DNA from: UBA6168 sp964508135
GTDB lineage: Bacteria; Bacteroidota; Bacteroidia; Chitinophagales; Saprospiraceae
Length of the DNA stretch: 64,000 nucleotides
Direction of reading: 5' to 3'
Assembly: GCA_964508135.1 (NCBI GenBank)
Contig: CAZDSU010000033.1
Location: 7,280 to 71,279 of the forward strand
Positions 33,068 through 41,288 of the stretch are shown here, one piece after another (position 1 is the stretch's first letter; the number at the start of each line of letters is the position of its first letter). A program made the translations under genes and the position numbers. Below the pieces are notes generated by a model. That model saw only the letters and a list, made by a program, of their open reading frames with translations, searched no databases and was not told the DNA's origin.

Positions 33068-35371
33068 ATGAAAAAATTGCACTCCTGCTTCCCCATTCTT
33101 GTTTTTTTCTTTTTGGCAAAAAGCACTTTCGGGCAATCTGACCTGGCCATTGGCCAATGGAAGTCGCACCTGCCGTTCAGCAGCGGACTTTACGTTGCCC
33201 AAAGCGACGACAAAATCTACTATGCTACCCGCTACGCTGTGCTGGAAGTGGACAAACAGGAACGCTCCGTCAGGCGGCTGACCAAGGTGGAGGGCCTGAG
33301 CGACGTCGGTGTGAACCTCGTGAAATACAACCGGGAGAGCAAAATATTGCTCGTGGTGTACGACAATAGCGACGTGGACCTCGTGAGCGAGGAAGGCGTA
33401 CTGACGCTGCCCGCCATTGCCGACGCCCCGTTCCTTGGTGGCAAAACGGTCTTCGATGTTTACATGGCCAACGATTCCATCGCCTACTTTGCCGCCAATT
33501 ACGGCATCACCACGCTAAACCTGCGGCAGGGCATTTTCCCAAATACCATCAAGACCCCGGTGGAGGTGCGCTCTGTGCGCCTCTTCGGCGACAAAATTTA
33601 CGCTGCCACCGATGACGGCCTCTACGCCGCCGACCCCAATGGCGGTTACAACATCAACGATTTTTCCAACTGGGAGTGGCTGAACGGCACGAAGGGACTC
33701 CCCCAGGCATTTGAGTCCGACGCCATGACCCTGTTCAACGGCCAGCTCTACCTCGACGTGAACGACAGCCTGTACCGTTTCGACGGCAATGACGCCGCTT
33801 ATGTTTTCCACTCCGACACATTTGACCTGCGGTTCCTCACCGCCGAGGGTGAGCACCTGCTGGCTGGCTTCTACTGCGGGTCGGGCTGCAAGGGCAAGGT
33901 TTTCTCCTTTGACCAAAGCCAAACGGCCACGCAAAAAGGCTCGCAGTGCGTGATTTTTCCTCGATATGCCATCGAAGACGAAGAAGGGAATATTTGGTAC
34001 GCCGACGAGGGTCGGGATTTTCGGGTGCAGGACAAGGACGCCTCGTGTACTTCTTTTAGCGTAAACAGCCCTTACACCATCAATACCTACCAGCTCGACG
34101 TTGCCAACGGCAAGGTCTGGGTGGCCGCCGGTGGGGTTGACCTCACGTTCAGTGCAGTGTTCCGAACGGATGGTTTTTTCGAACTGTCGGACGGTCAGTG
34201 GAATGTTTACAACCTGAAAAACACGCCCGAGCTAGCGGGCATCTCCGACTTTTTGGACATCAAGACACACCCCACCAACGGCAAGGTTTATGCCGCCGCC
34301 TTCCTCGATGCGCTGGTGAGCTACGACCCAGCAACCGGGGAGTTTGAAGTTTTCGACGAAACCAACTCCACCCTTCGGGGTGCCCAGCTCGACGAATCAC
34401 GCACCCGTGTCACCGGTCTCGCTTTCGATGCTCAGAACAACCTCTGGATGTGCAACCACAACGCGCCCAAGCCGCTGGCCGTGATGACCGACGCTGGTGA
34501 ATGGTATAGTTACGAACTATCCTGCGTCACGGACGACCAGATTCAGCGGGTGGTGGTGGATGCCCTTGGCTACAAGTGGATGATGTCATCTGGCAACAGC
34601 ACGGGCGTGATTGTGTTCGACGAGGGCGAGGATTTGGCCAACACCTCCGACGACCGCTGCGTGGTGCTGAACGCCTCCAACTCCGTGTTGCCCACCAACG
34701 AAATCACGAGCATGGAAGTGGACCGGGACGGCAGCGTTTGGGTGGGCACCAAGCTCGGCGCTGCGGTGTTTCAATGCGACCCCCTCAACGGCGAATGCCC
34801 CGGCAGCCGCCCCTTCGTGACGGTGGACGGCTTCGGCGCCAACCTCCTCGAAGACATCGAGGTGAAATCCATCGCTGTGGACGGTGCAAACCGGAAGTGG
34901 TTCGGTACGGGCGCTGGCGTCTTCGTCATGTCGCCGGAGGGCAACGAGCAGATTGCCCACTTTACCGCTGAAAACAGCCCGCTTTTTGACAATGCCATCA
35001 CGGATATTGACTTTGACGATGCCACGGGCGAGGTGTACATTGGCACGCTGCGTGGCCTGATTTCGTACCGGGCAGAAGCTACTGCTGCACTGGGCTACCA
35101 CAGCGGGGCGCTGGTATTCCCGAACCCCGTGCGGGAAGATTACCACGGCCCCATCGCCATCAAAGGACTTGCGGAAGACTCCACCGTGAAAATCACGGAC
35201 ATCAGCGGGCAATTGGTGTATGAAACGGAGGCGCTGGGCGGGCAGGCCATCTGGGACGGCAACGACTACAACGGCCGGCGGGCCAACACGGGCGTGTACC
35301 TCGTGTACGCCACCAACCGCAACTCAAACGACCCGCAGGTGGCGGTGGCGAAGATTTTGATGGTGAAATAG
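33068..35371 (+). CDS. porZ: PorZ-like T9SS beta-propeller protein
   Basis: 767 residues. PorZ is part of the T9SS attachment complex on the cell surface and binds anionic LPS. A signal peptide (MKKLHSCFPILVFFFLAKST) precedes the PorZ N-terminal propeller, with QWKSHLPFSSGLYVAQSDDK, YATRYAVLEVDKQE, LSDVGVNLVKYN and LLVVYDNSDVDLV. Two-component-regulator-type propeller blades follow (VDALGYKWMMSSG, MEVDRDGSVWVGTKLG, VDGANRKWFGTGAG, ATGEVYIGTLRGLIS). The C-terminal 85 residues are a sorting-like beta-sandwich (VFPNPVREDYHGPIAIKGLA ... GVYLVYATN). The neighbours are unrelated. It complements the T9SS cargo proteins in this window. Confidence 0.87.
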   Translation: MKKLHSCFPILVFFFLAKSTFGQSDLAIGQWKSHLPFSSGLYVAQSDDKIYYATRYAVLEVDKQERSVRRLTKVEGLSDVGVNLVKYNRESKILLVVYDNSDVDLVSEEGVLTLPAIADAPFLGGKTVFDVYMANDSIAYFAANYGITTLNLRQGIFPNTIKTPVEVRSVRLFGDKIYAATDDGLYAADPNGGYNINDFSNWEWLNGTKGLPQAFESDAMTLFNGQLYLDVNDSLYRFDGNDAAYVFHSDTFDLRFLTAEGEHLLAGFYCGSGCKGKVFSFDQSQTATQKGSQCVIFPRYAIEDEEGNIWYADEGRDFRVQDKDASCTSFSVNSPYTINTYQLDVANGKVWVAAGGVDLTFSAVFRTDGFFELSDGQWNVYNLKNTPELAGISDFLDIKTHPTNGKVYAAAFLDALVSYDPATGEFEVFDETNSTLRGAQLDESRTRVTGLAFDAQNNLWMCNHNAPKPLAVMTDAGEWYSYELSCVTDDQIQRVVVDALGYKWMMSSGNSTGVIVFDEGEDLANTSDDRCVVLNASNSVLPTNEITSMEVDRDGSVWVGTKLGAAVFQCDPLNGECPGSRPFVTVDGFGANLLEDIEVKSIAVDGANRKWFGTGAGVFVMSPEGNEQIAHFTAENSPLFDNAITDIDFDDATGEVYIGTLRGLISYRAEATAALGYHSGALVFPNPVREDYHGPIAIKGLAEDSTVKITDISGQLVYETEALGGQAIWDGNDYNGRRANTGVYLVYATNRNSNDPQVAVAKILMVK

Positions 35372-35406
35372 CTTGTTTTTTCTAGGCAGCCTAAAATTAC
35401 TGTGTT

Positions 35407-36876
35407 ATGTGGAGCACCAATAAATCAAGTACATTGCCCTTTGTATTGGGAGGCTTGATTTTGATATACCTCTTATTACGTGCAGTCGTCGTTCCGATAA
35501 CCGTAGATGAATACCTTACGCTTCGATATTTTGTTGAACACGATTGGATTTCCGTCTTGACCTCTTGGCATCCGGACATTACTCATGCCTCGAACAACCA
35601 TGTTCTAAATTCCATTTTGTTCAAATTATCCATCGCCATTTTTGGAGAACACGATTGGGCAATTCGCCTCCATGTTCTTGCTGCGTTTATTGTGAGTTTT
35701 TATTTTGTTTGGAAGATACTGTTGATGTTTACTCCTTCGGCAGCAAGGCTTACTTTTTATTTGGGCGTCATTTTTTTGAACCCCTATTTACTTGACTTTT
35801 TTGCCATAGCAAGGGGCTATGCCCTGAGTATTGCCGGATGGTCGGCAGCTACTTACTTCTTTATTTTATACCTCCAAAAAGCAGATATACGCTACTTGAG
35901 GAACACCTTGATTTGGCTTTTTGTGGCTTTTTATGCAAATTTTTCTGCGATATACTTTTCACTGTTGTTTGGGGCGGGAATTACCATTAAGTTATATCAG
36001 AACAGGGCAATGGTTGATTTGCGCAAGCATATCCTGCTTTTTTTATCGAGCATACTGATTATTGCCATGATTATTGGGCTTCCGCTTTACAGGACAATAA
36101 CGAGCCATACCACGCACGGCGGCTCCAATTCGTTTTTTCAGGATGTGGTTGTGTCTTATGTTGGTTGTTACATTCATTATAATCATTTTATTGGTCGTTC
36201 CCATACAGTTTTGCTCGATTGGAAATACAAAGAGATTTATGCCGTCGTATTAATTGTCGTGTGGATAATAACAAATGGATATTCTGTTAAACTGATTCAA
36301 GAAAAAGGGATGCAAATCGCCCATTACAGCTTGATATATCAGTGCATTGGGATTATCCTACTATGCTGCTTGTTTTTTGAGCTTTTCCATACACCCTATC
36401 CATTAAATCGCACCACCTTACTGTTCAGTTTTCCGTTTATTTTGTCATTTGTTGTTGCTTTGGAAGCAATTGTCAAAAAGTACGCTTCGTTGAATTACGC
36501 CTTTGTGCTTATTGCGATTTCTATTTTATGGCATTTTATGATATGCTGCAATCTGGACAACACATATGAGTGGAAAAGTGAAGGAGACGGCAAACGGGTT
36601 TTGTCTTATTTAAAAACAAAGCAAGAGGAAGTCAACACCTACAAAATACCCACAATTGGTGTTGAAAATTGGAGATACCCTTCCATGGCTTTTTATGGAA
36701 GAACAACCTACAAGGACATTGTGAAAATCGAGTGGATTGACGTGAATCAAAAAGTAGCGTTCGATTATCTATACGTTCCGTATGATTTGCAAGATGAACT
36801 ATTGTCAGAATACGGAATTGAAAAGAACTTCAAACACGGCGTACTGCTCAGGCGATTGGTTAAAGCCAGTCAATAA
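35407..36876 (+). CDS. Polytopic membrane protein, GT39/ArnT-like glycosyltransferase
   Basis: 489 residues with about ten hydrophobic helices. After the first helix comes VPITVDEYLTLRYFVEHDW, with the acidic Asp34-Glu35 pair expected in GT-C enzymes such as PMT and ArnT. HASNNHVLNSILFKLSIAIF and EHDWAIRLHVL follow, also typical of that group. GT-C enzymes use lipid-linked sugars outside the cytoplasmic membrane; the acceptor is unknown. The gene is clearly AT-richer than porZ and the genes after it, with many A/T third positions, which hints at transfer. No other glycan gene is adjacent. Confidence 0.7.
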   Translation: MWSTNKSSTLPFVLGGLILIYLLLRAVVVPITVDEYLTLRYFVEHDWISVLTSWHPDITHASNNHVLNSILFKLSIAIFGEHDWAIRLHVLAAFIVSFYFVWKILLMFTPSAARLTFYLGVIFLNPYLLDFFAIARGYALSIAGWSAATYFFILYLQKADIRYLRNTLIWLFVAFYANFSAIYFSLLFGAGITIKLYQNRAMVDLRKHILLFLSSILIIAMIIGLPLYRTITSHTTHGGSNSFFQDVVVSYVGCYIHYNHFIGRSHTVLLDWKYKEIYAVVLIVVWIITNGYSVKLIQEKGMQIAHYSLIYQCIGIILLCCLFFELFHTPYPLNRTTLLFSFPFILSFVVALEAIVKKYASLNYAFVLIAISILWHFMICCNLDNTYEWKSEGDGKRVLSYLKTKQEEVNTYKIPTIGVENWRYPSMAFYGRTTYKDIVKIEWIDVNQKVAFDYLYVPYDLQDELLSEYGIEKNFKHGVLLRRLVKASQ

Positions 36877-36950
36877 TCTGCTGGCACACCTCCTATTCAA
36901 TTGAAAAACGCCCCACTTATTAAACAGCGCCATTGAGCATCAACCCTTTT

Positions 36951-37196
36951 TTACTTGGTCTGTTTTGTGAGGTGCTTTGTCAATCCGATGACACTCGCCA
37001 CCGTCCAAACCGCCTCCAGCACAACGAACGGCACCGATGCCATCAGCGCCGCCCCGATGGTGGAGAGGATACCACCTGCGAGGTTGAGCAGCCAGTAGGA
37101 GAGGCTTGTTTGGCTTATTTTGTTGAACGACGAGCCGATGAACGCCAGCAGTATCAAGCTGACGCCAAGTGCGCTGAACAGTGTGGCGCCGCTCAT
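36951..37196 (-). CDS. Small membrane protein, CBU_0592-like
   Basis: 81 residues with three hydrophobic helices (ATLFSALGVSLILLAFIG, SLSYWLLNLAGGILSTIG, and SVPFVVLEAVWTVASVIGL), the arrangement of the small CBU_0592-like membrane proteins of unknown function. The ATG at 37196 overlaps the stop of the upstream RidA-like gene by four bases (ATGA), so the pair is translationally coupled. The longer upstream frame is a shadow of RidA. Confidence 0.75.
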   Translation of the reverse strand: MSGATLFSALGVSLILLAFIGSSFNKISQTSLSYWLLNLAGGILSTIGAALMASVPFVVLEAVWTVASVIGLTKHLTKQTK

Positions 37197-37711
37197 TTCA
37201 CCGCAGCGATGACCGAGATTTCGATGTTGACGAATTTTGGCAGGTTGGCCACCTCCACGGTCTCCCGTGCGGGCGCCCATGCTGGCTGGAAGTACTCGGC
37301 GTACACGGCGTTGATGCGGGCAAACTGGTGCATGTCCTTGATGAAAACGGTGGATTTCAGCACATCTTGGTAGGTGCAGCCCGCCGCTTCGAGAATGCCG
37401 CCGATGTTTTTCAGCACTCGGTGGGTTTCCTCTTCGATGCTGCCCTGTACCAGTTCGCCCGTGGCCGGGTCAATGGCAATCTGGCCGGAGGCGTAGAGGA
37501 TGCCGTTGTGGATGATGGCTTGGTTGTAAGGGCCGATGGCACCTGGGGCGTTGGGAGTGGAGATGATTTGCTTCACGGTTTGCGGATTTTTTTCGTTGGA
37601 GAAATGCTTGCCCTGCCCGCAGGAGGCCAGTAGATTAACCGCCCAAAAACAGAGAAAGCCCCATGCCCAACTTTCGTTGAACAGGAGCTTTTTAGATTTT
37701 AGATGCTGCAT
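37193..37711 (-). CDS. RidA/YjgF-family deaminase with lipoprotein signal
   Basis: 172 residues. Residues 45-172 are a full Rid domain: KQIISTPNAPGAIGPYNQAI, LYASGQIAIDPATGELVQGS, EETHRVLKNIGGILEAAGCT and RETVEVANLPKFVNIEISVI. The arginine in RETVEVANLPK is the substrate-carboxylate ligand. RidA hydrolyses reactive enamine/imine intermediates in the cytoplasm. Unusually, the N-terminus is an export signal with a lipobox (AVNLLASC, Cys31), so the protein should be a membrane-anchored lipoprotein; the arginine-to-hydrophobic pattern is loose because of an Asn-Glu-Ser stretch. It is coupled to the small membrane protein downstream and follows rpmF in the same direction. Confidence 0.88.
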   Translation of the reverse strand: MQHLKSKKLLFNESWAWGFLCFWAVNLLASCGQGKHFSNEKNPQTVKQIISTPNAPGAIGPYNQAIIHNGILYASGQIAIDPATGELVQGSIEEETHRVLKNIGGILEAAGCTYQDVLKSTVFIKDMHQFARINAVYAEYFQPAWAPARETVEVANLPKFVNIEISVIAAVK

Positions 37712-37720
37712 GACAGAAGC

Positions 37721-37918
37721 TTATTCCTTGTCTTCTTTGGATTTTACCAGAACCCTGCCCTTGTAGCGCAAGTTGCCCTCATCGTCACGGTAGGCATGGT
37801 GGAAAACATGCGTCTCGCCTGTTGCCTGGCACTTGGCGATGGTCGGCATTGCGGCACGGTCGTGCGCACGACGGGTGCGGGTACGCTGCTTTGAATGTTT
37901 ATTTCTAGGATTTGGCAT
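37721..37918 (-). CDS. rpmF: 50S ribosomal protein L32
   Basis: 65 residues, the usual size. The start MPNPRNKHSKQRTRTRRAHD matches L32 (family: MAVPKxKxSKxRRxxRRxHxxL). The zinc-ribbon cysteines are not complete; only Cys30 is present, as in the zinc-independent type. L32 lies at the peptidyl-transferase side of the large subunit. It follows the yceD-like gene, the conserved yceD-rpmF order, with a hairpin-containing gap of about 96 bases. Confidence 0.95.
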   Translation of the reverse strand: MPNPRNKHSKQRTRTRRAHDRAAMPTIAKCQATGETHVFHHAYRDDEGNLRYKGRVLVKSKEDKE

Positions 37919-37942
37919 CGCTATTTAAGATTTGGAGACTTT

Positions 37943-38000
37943 AGATGTTAGACATTAGACCATCTGCGGTGTTCCGTCCAATGTCTAATGTCTAATATCT
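37943..38000. repeat. Word-built inverted repeat between yceD and rpmF
   Basis: AGATGTTAGACATTAGAC (37943-37960) pairs with GTCTAATGTCTAATATCT (37983-38000) with one mismatch and a 22-base loop. Both arms reuse the word TTAGAC, and ACTTTAGA lies just before. It lies in the yceD-rpmF gap and may modulate L32 expression. Confidence 0.7.
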
Positions 38001-38014
38001 ATCGTCTGTTATTG

Positions 38015-38530
38015 TCAATTATCATTTTGAAGACCCTTCAGTGATTCCCAAACGGAGGAAGAAACGTTCGGTTCGTCCTGGCTCCCCTGTTGAAGGAATT
38101 TCAGCATCTCGGGGTCACATTCCTCATCTGCGTCGTCGTGGGTCTTGGCAATTGGCACGGCGAGGTTGATGAACTCGTAGATGTACCGGGCTACGTTTAG
38201 CCGGGGCGTATCTTTCAGGATGTAGATGATGTCGGCATCTTCCCATTCCTTTTCATCGAACTTGACCAACAACATTTCGTCGGCTTCGATGGGCAAGTCG
38301 AACTCCTCGAGGCAGCGGTCGCAGGCGGTTTTCACCGTGCCTTCCAGTTGGAAAGTCATGGTGTACATGTCGGGGTGCTTGTCAAAAATGAAATGCACAG
38401 ACACGTTTCCGTCCTTGATTGGCGACTCCGGGAAGCACTGGAAAAACGACTCATCTATATTGAAATCGTACTCGTGCGGTCCGTTGTTCAACCCCGAAAC
38501 CGGGATTGTGAAGTGCGCTAAAGCGTCCAT
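38015..38530 (-). CDS. DUF177/YceD-family protein
   Basis: 171 residues. The YceD family is found just upstream of rpmF in many bacteria and is linked to 23S rRNA or L32 metabolism. Family marks are GTVKTACDRCLEEFDLPIEA, with the conserved CxRC near the middle, and IYILKDTPRLNVARYIYEFI. A later cysteine occurs in EECDPEMLKFLQ. A TATCTTTG promoter box lies 28 bases upstream. YceD and rpmF are probably transcribed together. Confidence 0.88.
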   Translation of the reverse strand: MDALAHFTIPVSGLNNGPHEYDFNIDESFFQCFPESPIKDGNVSVHFIFDKHPDMYTMTFQLEGTVKTACDRCLEEFDLPIEADEMLLVKFDEKEWEDADIIYILKDTPRLNVARYIYEFINLAVPIAKTHDDADEECDPEMLKFLQQGSQDEPNVSSSVWESLKGLQNDN

Positions 38531-38557
38531 TTTTAAAGAACTTTTTTAAAAGGAGCG

Positions 38558-38565
38558 CAAAGATA
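38558..38565 (-). promoter_or_regulatory. -7 box of the yceD-rpmF operon
   Basis: TATCTTTG on the minus strand followed by CG, an exact TAnnTTTG match, 28 bases before the yceD-like ATG. Confidence 0.55.
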
Positions 38566-38734
38566 GCTCGTTTTTTTAGATTTGGGGAGGCCGTGTTCAA
38601 TTTTTTTGACAGTATTTTTCATTGGAAAACCCGCTTGGCAGGCACTTCTGTGATATTGTTGAAAAATAGTGTGATATGCAATTTGGGGCAAGCCCTAAAT
38701 CCGGCTTAATATTTCATCCAAAAAACAGTACTGT

Positions 38735-38765
38735 TTTGCATAATCAATTGAAACTCATACATTTG
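38735..38765 (+). promoter_or_regulatory. Promoter of the OmpA-like gene, ideal spacing
   Basis: TTTG (38735-38738), exactly 19 bases, then TACATTTG (38758-38765). This is the best match to the Bacteroidota housekeeping promoter in the window. The ATG follows 74 bases later. The rest of the 308-base gap from 38531 shows no gene. Confidence 0.75.
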
Positions 38766-38838
38766 ACGTCCTACTTTGAGGGGACACAAAGTTGGCTTGA
38801 GCATTTTGCAAACTGACAACATACAAGACAAAGTGACT

Positions 38839-39723
38839 ATGAGAGGTTTTATCATCGGCTTTTTGATTTTTCTTGCCTATGCCATCCCGGCACGTTGGTA
38901 TTTCGTCTGCGAATTGCGGCACAACTGCGGCGACGAGCCTGTGAAGGTCGCCACCCGACCGATGACGCTTTCGCTAAAGGACGGCGACAAGACCATCCTG
39001 CAAGGCTATGAGCAGTTCGGCTTTGCGCCCAATGCCGTTCTGCCCGACCTAACGGCCGACAACCAAGCCTTCCTGGCAAAAGTGGCCGAATACCTCAAGG
39101 CAAACCCTGATAAAAACATCAGCCTCACGGGGCGCTACCTCGAAGCGGAGAAGGCGGCCAAAAGCGGCATTTTTGAAAACATCGGCATCGCACGGGCTGC
39201 CGCCGTGGAGCAGCTTCTGGTAAAAATAGGCGTGGACGAAAAACGCTTCTCCATTGACTATCAAATGATTGCGGGCGCTGCACTGGACGAGCCTATGTCC
39301 TTCCACCTCTATTCACCCAGACCTGACGACTACGACCGGCCGGTTTACAGCTTCAAGGACAATACCTTTTCCGACGCCAATTTCGCCTTTGGTTCCGACG
39401 AGTTCAAGCCCGGCGAACAGTGCATCCTCTACGCCGACTCAGTGATGACCTTCCTCGCCGCCAACTCGTCCATGATATTGACCATCACCGGCCACACCGA
39501 CAGTATCGGTGGCGAAAAAATCAACCTTAACCTTGGCCTGCGCCGTGCAAAAAATGCCGCAGCCTATCTCCGGGAGCTTGGCGTGAAGGCAGAAATCGTC
39601 TCGACCACCAAGGGCGAGGAAATGCCCGTCGCCCCCAACTCCATCGGCGGCAAGGACAACCCCGAAGGCCGGCAGAAAAACCGCCGTGTGAACTTTAAAA
39701 TTGAAGAAAAACCCGCTCAATAG
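38839..39723 (+). CDS. OmpA-family peptidoglycan-associated protein
   Basis: 294 residues. A short hydrophobic N-terminal segment (MRGFIIGFLIFLAYAIPARW) is an uncleaved anchor or signal. The middle (about 60-170) holds a degenerate OmpA-like fold (YEQFGFAPNAVLPDL, LKANPDKNISLTGRYL, NIGIARAAAVEQLL). The C-terminal OmpA domain (about 190-290) has FAFGSDEFKPGEQC, LTITGHTDSIGGEKINLNLG, LRRAKNAAAYLRELGV and GRQKNRRVNFKI, with the Asp and Arg that bind diaminopimelate. So it has two OmpA-like modules, only the second with intact binding residues. The upstream frame to 38776 is ignored in favour of the ATG at 38839. Confidence 0.87.
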   Translation: MRGFIIGFLIFLAYAIPARWYFVCELRHNCGDEPVKVATRPMTLSLKDGDKTILQGYEQFGFAPNAVLPDLTADNQAFLAKVAEYLKANPDKNISLTGRYLEAEKAAKSGIFENIGIARAAAVEQLLVKIGVDEKRFSIDYQMIAGAALDEPMSFHLYSPRPDDYDRPVYSFKDNTFSDANFAFGSDEFKPGEQCILYADSVMTFLAANSSMILTITGHTDSIGGEKINLNLGLRRAKNAAAYLRELGVKAEIVSTTKGEEMPVAPNSIGGKDNPEGRQKNRRVNFKIEEKPAQ

Positions 39724-39726
39724 GAA

Positions 39727-39814
39727 ATTGATAAGTGTTGATGAAGTTTATGGGGTTGATAAAGCAACCACGTTTACCATCAAACCTCTTCAATTTCATC
39801 AACCTTTATCAACC
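39727..39814. repeat. Second word-built inverted repeat before a start codon
   Basis: The left part TTGATAAGTGTTGATGAAG and the right part, whose reverse complement is TTGATAAAGGTTGATGAAA, pair imperfectly. The words are the same as in the structure at 585-681 (GTTGATAA, GTTGATGA). It ends 19 bases before the ATG at 39834. Confidence 0.7.
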
Positions 39815-39833
39815 AGTTTCAAAACAAACAGCA

Positions 39834-41210
39834 ATGGAAAACTTATTCGAATCTTTGAGCCACCCAGACAGTGCTTTTTTCCTGCTCTCGGCACTCGTCA
39901 GCTTTCTCATCGGCTTCATCAGCGCTTGGGCCATGTGGAGCGGCCAAGCAAAGCGCTACCAACGGGAGGCCGCTGATTGGAAGAAGAAATTTGACGACCT
40001 CACGCTGGAAATGACTGCCCTTCGGGAAAAACTGGACCTCAGCACCGCCGACCTTGCCAAGGCAAAACGGGAAGCCGAAATGGCAATGGAACAAGCGGCC
40101 GCCATCCAAAACGAAAAGCGGAAATGGCAAAAAGACCTTGACCAGTCGCTGGAGGAAACCGTGCGCCTGCAGGCCTCCAGCCACACCTACCAAGCCACCA
40201 TCGAAGACCTTAACAACCAAATCATTGGCCTGAAAATCCGCAACGAGCAGTTGGCCCAGGAGGCCAAAGGCGATGGGAGCGTCAATGAAAAACTTAGAGA
40301 GGTGCAAGGCTCCTACGGTGCGACCTTGGAACGCCTTGGCTCACTCGAAGCCAATATTGGACTCCTGATTGCTGAAAACGATGCCCTGCGGGCAGAAGCC
40401 AAAAGGGAGGACGAAAACCTGCTCAACCTGCTGAAATCCTACAACGACTCCACCAACCGCCTCGGCGGACTGGAGGAAAAATTGGGGAGCCTCATGGCAG
40501 AAAATGATGCGCTGCTGGCCGAACTCCTCGTACTAAAATCGGCATCTGTGGAGGAGGCCTCGGAACGGAGCGTGGAGCCGCCAATCGTCGCTGCCATGAA
40601 CCCAGCGGACAAGGAGGCCATCACAGGTGGCGCTATTTCGCCCTCCGATGCTAAGAACGAAGTGCTGGCTGCCATCGGCACCACCATTCCTTCGGCCACT
40701 GCCGACCAGAAAAATGACCTGACGGAAATAAAAGGAATCGGCTCGTTCCTGGAGAAAAAACTGAACCTGCTTGGCATCTACACATTCGACCAAATCAGCC
40801 GTTTTGATGCCAATTTGATTGAAAACGTGACCACTGCCATCGAATTCTTTCCCGGTCGCATTGATAGGGACGACTGGGTGGGGCAGGCCAAACGCCTATT
40901 AAAGCCAACAAAAACCAGAAAGGCTCCCGCCGCTGCTTCTGCCAAAGCAGACGACCTGAAAGTCGTGGAGGGAATTGGCCCGAAAATCGAAAAACTGCTG
41001 AACGGCGCTGGCATCCTCACTTGGAAGGAACTGGCCAAATCTACCCCGGAACGGCTCAAGGAGGTGCTGCTAAGTGGCGGGGAACACTACCGGATACATG
41101 ACCCAAGCACCTGGCCCGACCAGGCCCACCTTGCCGCCAATGGCGATTTTGACAAATTGAAGGAATACAAGGATTTCTTGTCGGGCGGCAGGGAACCGGA
41201 CAAGGTTTGA
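39834..41210 (+). CDS. Membrane-anchored coiled-coil protein with two helix-hairpin-helix domains
   Basis: 458 residues. One membrane helix near the N-terminus (AFFLLSALVSFLIGFISAWA) is followed by a long coiled coil (about 45-240, rich in E, K, A and L). After a linker come two helix-hairpin-helix modules, LTEIKGIGSFLEKKLNLLGI with TFDQISRF at about 306-360, and LKVVEGIGPKIEKLLNGAGI with TWKELAKSTPERL at about 382-440. The HhH modules suggest nonspecific DNA binding; similar TM/coiled-coil/HhH proteins are common in Bacteroidota with no established role. The ATG at 39834 is chosen; the earlier part of the frame is encoded by the inverted repeat. Confidence 0.8.
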   Translation: MENLFESLSHPDSAFFLLSALVSFLIGFISAWAMWSGQAKRYQREAADWKKKFDDLTLEMTALREKLDLSTADLAKAKREAEMAMEQAAAIQNEKRKWQKDLDQSLEETVRLQASSHTYQATIEDLNNQIIGLKIRNEQLAQEAKGDGSVNEKLREVQGSYGATLERLGSLEANIGLLIAENDALRAEAKREDENLLNLLKSYNDSTNRLGGLEEKLGSLMAENDALLAELLVLKSASVEEASERSVEPPIVAAMNPADKEAITGGAISPSDAKNEVLAAIGTTIPSATADQKNDLTEIKGIGSFLEKKLNLLGIYTFDQISRFDANLIENVTTAIEFFPGRIDRDDWVGQAKRLLKPTKTRKAPAAASAKADDLKVVEGIGPKIEKLLNGAGILTWKELAKSTPERLKEVLLSGGEHYRIHDPSTWPDQAHLAANGDFDKLKEYKDFLSGGREPDKV

Positions 41211-41219
41211 TCGGTTTCG

Positions 41220-41259
41220 GGTTTCAGGTTTCTGGGAGATTTTCGTGAAACCTGAAACC
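41220..41259. terminator. Hairpin between convergent genes
   Basis: GGTTTCAGGTTTC (41220-41232) pairs exactly with GAAACCTGAAACC (41247-41259). It lies between the HhH-protein stop and the DUF5916 stop. No long U-tract follows, so termination strength is uncertain. Confidence 0.6.
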
Positions 41260-41288
41260 ACGAACCTGAAGAGCGCCACCAATCCTCT

